DNA from: Liolophura sinensis | Taxonomy: Eukaryota > Mollusca > Polyplacophora > Chitonida > Chitonidae | Length of the DNA: 64,000 nucleotides | Assembly (NCBI RefSeq): GCF_032854445.1 | Contig: NC_088296.1 | Span: forward strand, 20,821,853-20,885,852 | Direction: 5' to 3' | Shown here: one piece after another, positions 49,096 to 60,679 of the stretch | How positions within the stretch are numbered: the first letter of the stretch is position 1 | How the letters are laid out: each line of letters opens with the position of its first letter | Position numbers and translations under genes: made by a program | The notes under the pieces: generated by a model | What the model saw: the letters and a program-made list of their open reading frames with translations, nothing else | Database searches by the model: none | Told to the model about the DNA's origin: nothing

Positions 49096-52000
49096 GTAAT
49101 TAATTTCTAGTAATCCGCAGTCCGCCCATCTATTTTCGAATAACATGTAGCTAAGTTTTGTGTCTCTTTACATCTGACCCTTTCTTGCATAAACTCTTCA
49201 TGTAAACTACAGAACCCAATGGTGAAATATTTATTTGTTTCTTTGATTTATTTGATTGTTGTTTTACGTCATACTCAAGAATATTTCACTTATGCGACGG
49301 CGACGAGCATTATGGTGGCAGGAAATCGGGCGAAACCCACGACCATCCGCAGGTTGTTATCAGACCTTCCCACATACAACCTGAGAGGAAGCTAGCATGC
49401 ACTGGACTTGAACTCACAGCGACCGCATTGGTGAGAGGCTCCTGGGTCATTGCGCCGCGCTGGCATGCTAACCACCTCTGCTCCGGAGAAATATTACACT
49501 ATTCCACGGATCTATGTGTGAAAATTATGCACGTAAATATAGAATTATAGTATTAGTATTACTTTTTTTCTGATGGAGTATGACCTCCCGAAGCCTGGTC
49601 CCTTTTTTCTAATTTCATGGGATTGTTTATTAAATGTAGTGACAACGCAGCGTTTGAGTAACCGTAGACCAATATGACCAAGTACATTACAATTATCATC
49701 ACTGCTTTTGTTCTACCTAAAAGTACTTTAACTGTTTTAGGCTTGTGCGTTGCTACTATTTAAGTAATTATGTGAGAATAAAACCCTTCAACTAAGGTAA
49801 CATGACACCAGGCCTTACATCAACGTAGTGGACATCGCTTTGGGCAGCTTTGTTAATAAACAGAACAGTTATTACTGTCTTTGTCCAGTCTTTATGTCCA
49901 GTGTCTTTACTTCTTGTTCGTTCTTTTTTTCTCTTGATCGACGTTTGCAATTGTTTTCTATCATGAAGATCTAACATTAAACACACAGAACGGGCCATTT
50001 GGATAGGCTTGTTCCTGAGGGTATTAAAACTGCACGGCCAAATGTCAGCCCTGCTACAAGAATATCACTAGGTATACTCCATTTGGGAAACATAGTTCCA
50101 AAAAAGGTAACAATATTCATAAAATCACATCTACGGAATAACCAACATTGGCAGGCAGTGCCAGCGAAGCTTCAGATTGTATACAATGGCGTTAGGACAA
50201 GCATTTTACATATTCCATAAGCCCGAAGTAGCCACCAGACACACTTATGAGTTAATTTCCACAGCTTTGTTCCATAAACACTTCAAGATCTAAAAAAAAT
50301 GGCGCTATTATAAAGCAAAACCACCGTGTGCATGTAAGGAACACTGTTCAGTTGAAATGTACCCATTCATGAATATATTATAGTATCACAATAGGCTGTA
50401 AATTTGTACTATATGTTTGAAAAAAATTAGCAGATGCATGCGAAACAAATAATCATTGTGTTTTTCAGGGTTTACCGTTTGCGTGCGACCATTTGTCAGC
50501 TATCACACTGTCGTCGCTGGTTTTACTTTTCATGCTGTAACTGATTTATGACATTGTAGGTGCAGTGGGGTTGGAATGGCGGGAAGTGCGGGGTGTGTGG
50601 AGACCGATTCGACGGACCGCGCCACAATGAGGCTGGTGGCAAATACGCCACTGGCATCATCTCTAGGAATTATGCACAGGGTGGGGTTATTCCTATCACA
50701 GTCAAACTGACAGCTCCTCACGCAGGCTGGTTTGAGTTCCGGATCTGCCCTAACAATGACATCACAAAGGCGGTCACACAAGAGTGTTTGGACAAGTATC
50801 TGCTGGGATTGGCAAGAAACCCGGATGAAACACGTTTTAATAACGTCACCAAAGGCGGCATCTTCCCCAAAGGAGAAATATACAATCTGGAGTATCGACT
50901 TCCGGCCTCTTTGACCTGCGCACAATGTGTTCTACAATGGCGGTACAATGCAGGTAAATGTAAAAGGTGATTGAGTCAAAAATGAGGAAGAAGAAATGAG
51001 AATAATATCATAGAGATCCCATCAAGCCAAATTGTATACGATAATAAACAAATTCATAAATCAAAACTACAGAAATATTTATTCAAAACGCAGCACCGTC
51101 ACCTGCGCAAAATCAAGTGTTAAGTCTATGTTTTATTGAAGCTCATATCTGCGCGTATATTCCAACCACTGATTAGCAGGATGAATTATTTTGGATGCGT
51201 ACTGTGTACAGAAAAATTGCACACCTACGCCTTCGCACCATAGAGACAATCATCAGTGACGTTTCAACGCCAAGTCGGAGTAAGAATTTTAGTTACATGG
51301 TTACTTAGTGATAGCACACAGATATAACCCTATCGAGGGTTACAGACTCCGTGAGGTTCCGTTAAATGTCGTATCACTCAGTAACCGTGTAACGAAACTT
51401 CTCCCGCAAATAACCAATCAATTCAGAGCACAAGACCGACGTATAGGCGGAAGACTTCAGTGATGTGACCATTGTTTTCGGAAGCACACAAAGGGAGATA
51501 ACCTAGTCAGCAGACACACATGGCGTCAGCTGCAGGGTAAGGGAAAATACACCTCCGACACATGGCAGATGGTGTCCAATGGATATCGGAGTATTCTGTC
51601 TGATGCGAAATACAGATTAACCAGAGGATCACACGTTGAGCTTTAGCGCAATATGGCTTGCATAAGCTGCAGTGCATCAGAAGTACACTGATAGGTTTAA
51701 GTTCAAACATGAAGAATTTAGTTACGTTTCAATGCATGATACATGATAGTACAAATATAAGTTTCAAGGAAATGGTTTTGATTTATCTAGGTCAGTCTTA
51801 CACAAAACACAAGATTTACTTTTTGTTTAGTTTGGATACCTGCATTACCAACAATGGCAGGTATTATCATGTTTTAAGGGTATCGTTCTTAAAACTAAAA
51901 TGCACTCATCCCACAGTGATTTTGGCATTTCACCTACTTTTGTTTCACAGTTTGTAAGTTAGCTTATACATGTATCCACTCTATAAGTTAACTGCGTGTG

Positions 52001-53190
52001 TTTTTTTAAACAACAAAATGCTCACACTGAAACTAAGTAACTACGACGCTAACCATATCAGTCTCTGGCATCTTTTTGGGCTTGGTAATTTAGTGATGGT
52101 GTACTGAGGAATGTGACACTTATCCATCTATGATGTTGGCCGAACAGAGCACGGTGGAAACCAGGGAACATCGCCAATGTAATGGGCATGTAAGGACTAC
52201 TTACCGTAATAAACTGCAGCTCAAGCGTATAGAGCCGCGAGGTACATCGTGGCTCCATTGGTTTGTCGGCCTATTTCGGCTAGGGCATTATTTGCGTCTT
52301 TCCGTCATCACTGAAAACTGTGCACTTTTTTTTAAAAAGAACCCTTCCTAATGCTATACTCATTATTTCATTTCTTGGTTTGCGTTGAACGTGTTTTCCC
52401 TGTTTAATGTTTGTCCCCCTTTCACATACCCCCGATCCTAAGACGCTCGTTTGTTTATACTGATCATTGACCATATGTAGACTGCTCTCGCTTCAAATTT
52501 CCTTACTTCGCCAATTCCACAAAGATAAACTTTCCTACATGACTTTTGTCTCCATGGTGTTCATGATTAATTATGTTTTGAGTACGCAAACTTTTTTCAG
52601 GTAATGACTGGGGGTGTGTGGAAGGAACTAACATATGTGCCGTCGGACTGGGTCCACAAGAACAGTTTTACGGATGTGCAGACATCGCCATTTTACCAAG
52701 GAGTGGGTCAACACTGCCGACTAGATCGACTACCAAGACGACAGACAGAACAAAAGCACCAACGATAAAGATAACAACGAGCACAACAAAATCAACAAGG
52801 CCACCAACGACATCGAAATCGACAACGATGACAAAAGCCACACCGACAACAAATAGAGCGACAACGACCTCGAAGTCGACAACGACTACAAAAGTCACAC
52901 CGACAACAAATAGAGTGACAACGACCTTGAAGTCGACAACTAGGATGACAACAAAAATGACCACTAAACCAACGCCTACCACACTGAAGACAAGCATTGC
53001 CACGACTAGCTCGGCATCCGCAAAACCAACGACGACGACAAAATCTAATCAGCGACCGCTTTGTCGTGGAGCGGGAATTTTCCGGGGAACCGTCATGGAC
53101 AACCGCTGTGTTTATATGTGCCAGATGGGAACATGCCCGGACATATTCTGTACGGATGCATGTCGCGAACTATATCCTAACGCTGTATAA
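48922..53190 (+). CDS. AA15-type lytic polysaccharide monooxygenase, secreted
   Basis: Three exons: 48922-49095 (phase 0 end), 50560-50953 (phase 1 end) and 52601-53190; 385 residues and TAA, all borders GT-AG. Signal peptide 1-23; cleavage after DTDG leaves His24 as the mature N-terminus, the first histidine-brace ligand. The next block, HGYLYDPPSRSSLWRHG, is the AA15 signature. His112 in APHAGWFEF is the second copper ligand, and Tyr213 in FYGCADIAI fits the axial tyrosine. Cysteines are spaced for several disulfides. After the catalytic domain come a Thr/Lys-rich linker (about 222-343) and a six-Cys C-terminal domain from Cys344. Known: AA15 enzymes use copper to oxidise chitin and, in some animals, cellulose. 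Inferred: secreted, acting in digestion or on the animal's own chitin. A broken tandem paralogue follows. Confidence 0.93.
49236..49497 (-). mobile_element. Full-length SINE in LPMO intron 1
   Basis: Tail TTGTTTTACGTCATACTC, centre GGCGAAACCCACGACCATCC and tRNA-like head (TGAACTCACAGCGACCGCAT, GGCATGCTAACCACCTCTG). GAAATATT at 49224 and 49498 may be the target-site duplication. Confidence 0.9.
49585..49805 (+). repeat. Dispersed repeat R1, 5' part, in LPMO intron 1
   Basis: ATTGTTTATTAAATGTAGTG, GTTTGAGTAACCGTAGACC, TTGCTACTATTTAAGTAATT and CAACTAAGGTAACATGACAC. Confidence 0.72.
50461..50548 (+). repeat. Dispersed repeat R1, 3' part, just before LPMO exon 2
   Basis: GGTTTACCGTTTGCGTGCGA, CCATTTGTCAGCTATCACAC and TGTCGTCGCTGGTTTTAC. 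It ends about a dozen bases before the exon 2 acceptor, so repeat-derived DNA probably supplies the branch-point region. Confidence 0.65.
50560..50953 (+). CDS. LPMO gene 1 exon 2
   Basis: Acceptor ACATTGTAG, donor GCAG/GTAAAT, 131 codons plus one base. Core of the catalytic domain, from VQWGWNGGKCGVCGD through APHAGWFEFRICPNND to CAQCVLQWRYNA. Confidence 0.94.
52095..52170 (-). mobile_element. Possible very decayed SINE
   Basis: GTACTGAGGAATGTGACACT and GGTGGAAACCAGGGAA resemble the SINE tail and centre. Weak. Confidence 0.35.
52601..53190 (+). CDS. LPMO gene 1 exon 3
   Basis: Acceptor TTTTTTCAG. Encodes GNDWGCVEG, FYGCADIAI (end of catalytic domain), a Thr-rich linker with an internal near-repeat (TPTTNRATTTSKSTTTT / TPTTNRVTTTLKSTTR), and the final domain with cysteines C-x14-C-x3-C-x4-C-x4-C-x3-C. 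Confidence 0.93.
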
Positions 53191-53539
53191 GATCCCAATA
53201 ACTTTTATTTTAAGCGAAGAAGTAAACTGACTGAAACACAACTTCGCATGAACTCTGAATACAACACAGAAAATTGTATTAAACTCACAACTGATGGCCG
53301 TGTGAGGCAAAGTAATATATGAAAGAAATATAAAGGATGAAACTTAATTTCCACAAGTCATTTAAATCATTTCATCTTTTAATGAGAGGGACACTGTTTT
53401 CCTTTTTTTTATGATCTCTTATTGAGATAGTTTTACATATTTCGAGCGCTCATCTTGAGGCAATGCAAAGTCCAACTATATGTGATTTACACACGGATGG
53501 AGAGGTTAAACTTTTGAATGTATGCCCTGAGCGTGGTGT

Positions 53540-53545
53540 AATAAA
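53540..53545 (+). promoter_or_regulatory. Candidate polyadenylation signal of LPMO gene 1
   Basis: AATAAA 350 bp after the stop codon and before the next SINE. Confidence 0.35.
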
Positions 53546-53687
53546 GTACTTCCCGTGAAAACTTCGATCAAAACTTTTGGCTCCTATAATTCTGATAAAC
53601 AGCAAGGCATTGTACGATGTGTAATTATTTTTGTTAATCATAAATCATAAAAATGAAATACGTATTTACTTGATAACATCATGGGTC

Positions 53688-53952
53688 GATTTTTTTTTTT
53701 GATTGGTGTTTTACGCCGTACTCAAGAATATTTCACTTATACGACGGCGGCCAGCATTATGGTGGGCGGAAACCGGGCAGAGCCCGGGGGAAACCCACGA
53801 CCATCCACAGGTTGCTGACACACCTTCCCACATACGGCCAGAGAGGAAGCCAGCATGAGCTGGACTTGAACTCACATCGATCGCATTAGTGAGAGACTCC
53901 TGGGTCATTATGCTGTGCTAGCGCACTAACCAACTGAGCCACGGAGGCCCCC
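53688..53952 (-). mobile_element. Full-length SINE with target-site duplication
   Basis: The best-preserved copy: T-run, TGATTGGTGTTTTACGCC, GGGCAGAGCCCGGGGGAAAC, TGAGCTGGACTTGAACTCAC and the tRNA-like head CTAACCAACTGAGCCACGGA. TCATGGGTC flanks it at 53679 and 53953. Probably a recent insertion. Confidence 0.95.
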
Positions 53953-53961
53953 TCATGGGTC

Positions 53962-55059
53962 TAAGTTTAATGCACAAATACTATAACTGAAATGACCAGT
54001 TCTTGTTTTGTTTATGCAAGGAAAGACACATTAACCAATTATCATTAAATACCCATTTATGTTCAAGACATGGTTTGTCTACTTACCACAAGGAAGGTTG
54101 GAGGGAGGGGGGGTGTGATCTAAAATAGTATTTTGTGTCTGTCTTCACGTGTGCAAATCACACGTTTCCACACCGTTAATCAATGACATATCTAATGTAA
54201 AAATATGTGTATGTGGGGGCTGGGTGGAGAAGTGGGTGGGGACAACATTTGGAAACATCATCCTGAAAATCTATTTGTATACGCTGAATTTCATGCTTAA
54301 TCTTTGTTAAACTTCAAAGCTTCGCTGTATTGGATAGTGAGTGTCAAAAACACGTTTAAAAGTGGGACATGACACAGCTATAATTATTGTTCTGTTTTTG
54401 CAAACTGAATCGTGCTTTTTCTTAACACTTCACACTGATTATTTACGATTAGCTCAGTGCTAAAAAAAAACAATGCTTGTTTACATTTATTGTAAACTTA
54501 CACTGAAAATATGCGATACGTGGAGGGTTTGTTTTTAGAACTGTGACACATTTATCAAAAATAGTTTTCAAAAGTAAGACAACTGTTAACAGTTTTGTTA
54601 AGAAACACAGCTTCAAACAAAACGGTCCCTCCGGAAATTCATTTGCCAAAAACATGTACCAAGCCGGAATTCCTGTTTATGGCTGTGCACGTATTACAAG
54701 GATATCAGAAAAAGGACGGCAAGCCAAGCTAAATTACAAGTCAGAATCTATTTCCTTTATACAAAGAGAGCAACTGTTTAATAACTGGTTTTGCCTAGTA
54801 GCGGTGTCCTCCATGTTTGGTTCTGTGTGCAAATATAGTAGAGGCAAGCTTTTTGTAAAATTTGTTGAACACAAAACAAAACAGACCTGCATATGCATCG
54901 ATAGGTTGATTAATGGTTTTTGTGTACTGAATTTAAAAACCCAAACTTTAATTTGGTCAAATGAGTATTTTAAGCACTTTTTTCTCTCAAGAATATATTT
55001 CGTATGAAGACAACATATATAAATACAGTATTTTGAAGTAGTACAGCGAGAAAACAACG
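53962..55059. other. No supported gene
   Basis: Open frames of 154 (+) and 167 (-) codons overlap here, but neither has a recognisable domain. The minus one runs through a SINE. Confidence 0.5.
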
Positions 55060-55220
55060 GTGTGAGCATGAGTGGGAAGGTCTTCCAGCAATCCGCGGAC
55101 GGACGTGAGTTTCCAATGGGCTCTGTCCAGTTAACTCCCACCACAATGCTGGACTCGGTCGTATAAGTGAAATATTCTTGAGTACAACGTAAAACAGCAA
55201 TCAAATAAATAAATAAACAA
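55060..55220 (+). mobile_element. SINE, head missing
   Basis: GAGTTTCCAATGGGCTCTGT, TCGTATAAGTGAAATATTCT and GCAATCAAATAAATAAATAA. Confidence 0.88.
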
Positions 55221-56213
55221 GACTGTGCACGATCCATTTTGCTACTGTGTGAACAGTACGTAATGGCTATATGCTGCCAAAGTTAACATTTTAGATATTT
55301 ATTATAATAAAAGATATAGAAATAAGACTGGAGAAGTAAAATGAGTAGCTTTTGTATACGGAAGCTATATATGGTGTATGTGTTTGAAAAGACCCGCTCT
55401 AAGCGTGCACTCTCTATACACGAAGTATAACATTTCACGTTCAAACATCACGTTCATAGGTTACTTACAACATTGGGCGTGTTTTGTGTACAACATCTAT
55501 CAGCTTACTTAACCACTCATTTTTCACGTTGTGCATATTCTCCAGCGAATAGAAAATCGAATAATTGCTTTCAATCGGTGGCTGATTTCATAGCTGATAC
55601 CCTTTTAACAGAGGGTGTGATAGGTCAGTTTTAAACTGCATTATTCTCGCTTCTTCGGGCAGTTTTAGGACGATCTGTTAGAAAAGCTTTCGCTTGATTC
55701 ACTATTAATTTTCTGAGGACATCCATTTTTTAAGTCTGGGGAGAGACAGAAAATCAGGTTCAACGCAAACTTCCAGAAGTAAAGTTTAAAACAAAGAGTC
55801 AAAATGAAGAACAGCGAACCAAAGTAATGATTTACTTCAAAAAAAAAAAAGATCTGGCGTCTGTGACTCACTGATAGACAGAATTTGTTTGAGGAACCTG
55901 ACGAGGTGTAACCCAAGGCGCACCCCTGCCATTGATAAACCCATCTACCGCACCCGTCTACTAAAACCGTTGCGTTTATCAGCTAACAATTTGCTTTTAG
56001 AACCTGATATCAGAGAAGACTAAAATACACTAAACACGAAGGGATCAAATGTTAGAAAATCCTCCTTTTATGTCACCGACCTGGTGACGCCTAAAGGTGT
56101 CCAAGCTGTGGCTGAGATATATAGGTGCTGCAAGGAATGTTAGTTTTCACAGTACAAATATCCAAGAGTTTTTGGTTCGGTTGAGTCTTAGAGATCAGCG
56201 ACTGTGCGGCTAC
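55221..56213. other. Region upstream of LPMO copy 2
   Basis: No gene seen. A weak TATA-like TATATA at 56118 lies 96 bp before the start codon. Confidence 0.4.
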
Positions 56214-56393
56214 ATGATGGACGTCAAAGAACTATTGGTGAAGCCTGCGTTCTTGGTGGTTTTGGCTGCTCTAAGCGGAGTGAATGGACACGGGAGGCTT
56301 CTGGAACCTCCGTCACGCTCGTCAATGTGGAGAGCAGGATATCAAGTTCCGAAGAACTACGATGATAATGGACTTAATTGTGGAGGCAGAGAT
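56214..56393 (+). CDS. LPMO copy 2 exon 1
   Basis: 60 codons ending GGRD before GTATGT, same phase and length class as gene 1. Signal core LLVKPAFLVVLAALSGVNG. Confidence 0.88.
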
Positions 56394-56454
56394 GTATGTA
56401 CTTAAAAACGCATAATGTTAAGATAATGCCACTTGTTCTATGCTCGACAATATG

Positions 56455-56560
56455 CCAAGATGGTAAGAGACCGAAATTCACCGGTTACATGTAACGGTTT
56501 ACCACTGATCATACCGTCGCCGATGCTCTGGTTTTACTCTCCATGATGTTGTCGTCTCTT
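56455..56560 (+). repeat. Dispersed repeat R1, 3' part, after LPMO copy 2 exon 1
   Basis: TTCACCGGTTACATGTAACG, CATACCGTCGCCGATGCTCT and GGTTTTACTCTCCATG. Confidence 0.6.
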
Positions 56561-56619
56561 TAAACCATAGATTGCAACTCGTACAACACAACGTTATGTT
56601 ACAATTAATGCAAAATTTA

Positions 56620-56735
56620 TCATTTATTTATTTATCTCATTGGAGTTTTACGCCGCACTCAAGAATATTTCAATTATACGACGGTGGACAGTATTACGGT
56701 GTGAGGAAACCGGGCAGAGACCGGGGGAATATTTA
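56620..56735 (-). mobile_element. SINE, head missing
   Basis: GGAGTTTTACGCCGCACTCA, TTATACGACGGTGGACAGTA and AAACCGGGCAGAGACCGGGG. Confidence 0.88.
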
Positions 56736-57615
56736 CAATGTGAAAAACAACGCTCCAAAGCGTTAATTTTACACAACGTAGTATTGAATTACAACAACTC
56801 CTTATAATATTGGTATTTTTGGAGTTTCTACGTCTTAGAGATTATAAATGTAACACTATAAATACTTTCACTGCTCCACCACTGTCAAAATTTTGAATTT
56901 GAGATCATCAACGTTTCATATAACGTTTTAACAGAATATTTATAATATAATTATTATAAAGGCGGTTCTGTGGAGCTATAAAATAACATGACAAGGAAAT
57001 GCGCTGGAAAAAGTATTAATACAGACGTGATAGATTCCATGGAAGTTTTCTTTTCTTTTTATTATTTCATAATTAAAGACGTACATAGCGCGCGTGCGAT
57101 GCCCAAATTCACTTATTCACGCAAAATCTTAATTATGTCTTGCTTACGACAATCTTTAAAACATGTTCTCAATATTTTCACCATTAAGATCGTGCGCAAG
57201 ACATAATTCATCTACTTGAATAATCTGTATCTTAATAAGCATGTCAGATTTTGGGGTTTGTACGATTTTGAGATTGAGTACAATTAAATTTCACCCGCCA
57301 TTCTTTACAAAAAAAAAATGTTTTAATATGGAGCTACTGCAGTCTTCAACTTAGCAACATATATTCACTTATTACTCTTATACTGGATTTACTCTATGCA
57401 TAAGATATCAAGAATGTTTTACTGGTATCACGGTGGAAAACTAGAGGAAACCAGACAAACTAGAGGAAACCAGACAAAGCCTAGAGGAAACCCTTCTAAC
57501 TTAGATTTGAGGAATTTTAATTTTTCCTTTCCACATAAACAAATCTCTTCACATAATCACTTGTAGAATTCATCATAAACACGACGTTACTTTTACATTC
57601 TCACCTTGATTCAAG

Positions 57616-57999
57616 AGACAATGGATCACTAATAACGGCCAGTGTGGGCTTTGCGGGATCCGTTTGACGGTGAACGTCAGAACGAGGCTGGCGGACGTTA
57701 TGCAACAGGTTTGATTGGTCGGACGTACAACGGTGGTCAGCCCAATCAACATCCTGGTGCACATCACGTCGGCTCATGGCGGCTGGTTTGAATTTCGCTA
57801 TGCGCTAACAACGATCCGAAAAGGGCGATAACTCAGGAGTGCTTGAATCAGTATTTGTTGCAAGATGCCACGGGATCTACGAGGTTCCATGGTGTGCCGA
57901 CAGGAGGAACTGACGGCGCGGAATACCTCACACTTCAGTACACTCTTCCTGCGAATCTGAGCTGCACTCAATGTGTCCTACAGTGGAAATATCATACAG
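57616..57999 (+). pseudogene. LPMO copy 2 exon 2 (frame-broken)
   Basis: Acceptor TCAAG and donor ACAG/GTTAGT kept. All family blocks remain in order but in three frames. The second copper-site His survives in SAHGGWFEF. Confidence 0.85.
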
Positions 58000-59198
58000 G
58001 TTAGTATTTATTTATTTATTTATTTATTTATTTCACTGGCTAGAATGTTGTAAAACCACGGCTGTACGCCATCCGTCTCACAAAAATGTGAGAGCTTGAT
58101 TCGAACGAAAACACAGTAGAATATAAAAATATGTGATGTAAAAAAAAGCTTAAGTGTCATAAAAACAGCCGCATAGTTGCTGCACTGTGGCAAAGGCAGC
58201 AGAATTTCATTATCTTCTGAAAGGCATCATTTCCTTAGGAAGAAAATAATACAAATTAAATGCAAAATCATCCGTCTCGGCAAAGCACAATGATGTTGCA
58301 CTTGGCAGGTGAGAAGTAAGATTGTCCGAAAGAAATCCCTTCTATGAAATCCCAAATCACTAGGTGCCGGCTCCCTACGTGTTATTTCACAATTGTACTC
58401 TGCAGTAGTCACCTCTACGATCACAGATCCACGCAGTAACTGTTACGAACGTCAAGAGTTCAACTATACCAGAGAATAATAGCGAGTCTTCCGCAGCTCA
58501 CCGTGTAAGGCTATACCATGCACAGACTGTACGTGACTGTTCAATGGGAACCCGAAAAAAATAATTGTGGATTTATAATACGAAAAGAGTTGATTTGTGC
58601 ATGCAGATCTACCTTTGTGACTAAGACCCACTTTATTCGAACACAGTCGTGACTTCGTGTAAATATATAGGTAAGTGGCTTACCGTGACCTCATGGGCAT
58701 ACGGGTATTGACGATAGACTCAAGTATCCACTGAACTTCAATCCTGACATTAGTGGTATAAATATAAAAAAGACTATAGCACAGAGAAAAAAAAGCAGAG
58801 CAGCGACGACAATGTGAATGGTTGAAAATTGGTCAACACGTCTGAAGGGAAAATTCTAGAAATTTAATTTTGCATAGAGAACTTATTATCACGTATGTAT
58901 AAAACACGAAATGCATGTATACACTCGTGTTGAGAAATTGTAGGCGATTCACAATGATGATGAACGGAGGTCTGATGTGATGAAATTTTAATGTGAATTA
59001 GCTAAAGTTTAAGTGCAGGTGTACATTATTATTATTATTATTATTACCATTATTACTACTATTACAGGTGGGCGTTGTTGTGTTATTGTAATTAATATGA
59101 TCTATTGTTCTTGTCATAATTAACAGATATATATTAATGACACTAACAAGAAAACACAATAAGTAAAAACTAATTATTAATTATTTTTTGGCAAGTAG

Positions 59199-59300
59199 CA
59201 TGGGGTCCCTCGGGTTCTGTCGGGTTTTTCTCCCACCATAAATGCTGACTGCCGTTGTATAAGTGAAATTTTCTTGAGTACGGCGTGAAACAGCAGTTTT
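59199..59300 (+). mobile_element. SINE fragment (body and tail)
   Basis: TTTTTCTCCCACCATAAATG, GCCGTTGTATAAGTGAAATT and GAGTACGGCGTGAAACAGC. Confidence 0.85.
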
Positions 59301-59884
59301 ATGTATTAAGTTAAGTATTAAGTTGTAAAAAGATTTTTTTCATATTTGTCGTACGAACTATAAGTTGCTTTCTTCCACGTTTACAAGAAGTTTGTAATAT
59401 ACTCATTTTTGCCCTCGCCATTCTGTTCCGCGTTAATGTGTACATGTACACAAGTCATTATAAAAAGGCTGTAGGGTTCTAATATAACAGCGGGGTGGCT
59501 TAATGTCAACAATGCAACATAACAGTGTGGACTGTGAATATTGGGACTAGTTATAAGTTCTTCAAAAGAAAACATGTCGCGCTTAAGCGATCTCAACTGA
59601 GTCGTGCTTGTCGTATGTGCCATATTTCGAGATCGTCTTGGTACACTCTTTATTTCTAGTAAAGAAAATTATTTGTAGTTTTCATGCGTTTTTACTAGTA
59701 TTTATACTACTTTTCCTAACCTAATCCGTAGATCAAAGTTACAGTTTATTGCACCCAAAACACACGGGCGCTGTATATGGCATACGTAGATTAGGGCGTT
59801 CTAAAGCAGACATTTTTAGAGTTGGGACGGTGGGAATAATACAGGTTGACCCTGGTGAAACCATCATGAACTGTCCTTATATAA

Positions 59885-60115
59885 AAGCAGTTTGATAACT
59901 GGTCAAATGGTCCATGCGTAACCAGTAGCACTTTATCTCAATTAGTGTTATATTTTAACCATTCATATAGGTGCGCAAAATAGTAACTACTTAAACGCCC
60001 CCGGTATCATGGCTTACGCTGGATTGGTGTGGGGAGGGGAAATGGGGGGGGGGGGGGGGGGGGCGATGGGGATAGGTAGCACTGATATTACTTGCAATTT
60101 ATCGAAGTTCACGAA
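59885..60115 (-). repeat. Dispersed repeat R1, minus-strand copy with a poly-G insertion
   Basis: TCAAATGGTCCATGCGTAAC, TTTAACCATTCATATAGGTG, CATGGCTTACGCTGGATTGG and ATTACTTGCAATTTATCG. The G run splits it. Confidence 0.65.
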
Positions 60116-60370
60116 TAAACGGAGAAAGTAACCACAAATGATCAATAGTAAGGAAAAGCGGTCCTGCTGCAGCGGTCTGACAAAACTGGAAACTGCTGTG
60201 ACTACCCACTTTTAGATATTCATCTTTAACTTTATATACGTTAGTTATAAAATTAATCCAGTTGCCTATATAATCACACTTCTTCCTAGGAATAAGACAA
60301 GACTGGGAAATAACTTGACATACGCACTGGTTTATCAGCTTTGCGGATTGATTGTAATTCGACAGTACGT

Positions 60371-60563
60371 ATTTTTTTATTTATTTTTTTATTTGATTAG
60401 TGTTTTACGCCGTACTTAAGAATATTTCACTTATACGACGGCGGCCAGCATTATGGTGGGTGGAAACCAGGCAGAGCCCGGGAAAACCCACGACCATCCG
60501 TAGGTTGCTGCCAGACGTTCCCACGTACGGCCGGTGAGGAAGCCAGCATGAGCTGGACTTCAC
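60371..60563 (-). mobile_element. 5'-truncated SINE with 12-bp target-site duplication
   Basis: TTGATTAGTGTTTTACGCC, GGCGGCCAGCATTATGGTGG and GGAAGCCAGCATGAGCTGGA. The tRNA-like head is absent. TCGACAGTACGT flanks it at 60359-60370 and 60564-60575, so the truncation happened at insertion, as expected of target-primed reverse transcription. Confidence 0.93.
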
Positions 60564-60679
60564 TCGACAGTACGTCATTTATTGACACTTAACCCGAGGA
60601 TGTCTTTCAAGAAACTATAACCCACATACACGAACTGCCCTCACAGATTACATTTTTTTTTGCTTTATATTTTGTTCAG

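Larger units (their letters stand above)
58000..60370. other. Intron 2 of LPMO copy 2
   Basis: No exon seen. Contains a (TTTA)n run at its start, an ATT microsatellite (59027-59066), a SINE fragment, an R1 copy and a long G run (about 60041-60063). Confidence 0.6.

Noticed and set aside
52668-53003. Valine-rich minus-strand frame
   Set aside because: Antisense of the Thr-rich linker codons of the LPMO gene.
54543-55007. 154-codon plus-strand frame downstream of LPMO gene 1
   Set aside because: No domain, AT-driven composition, and overlapped by an equally long minus-strand frame.
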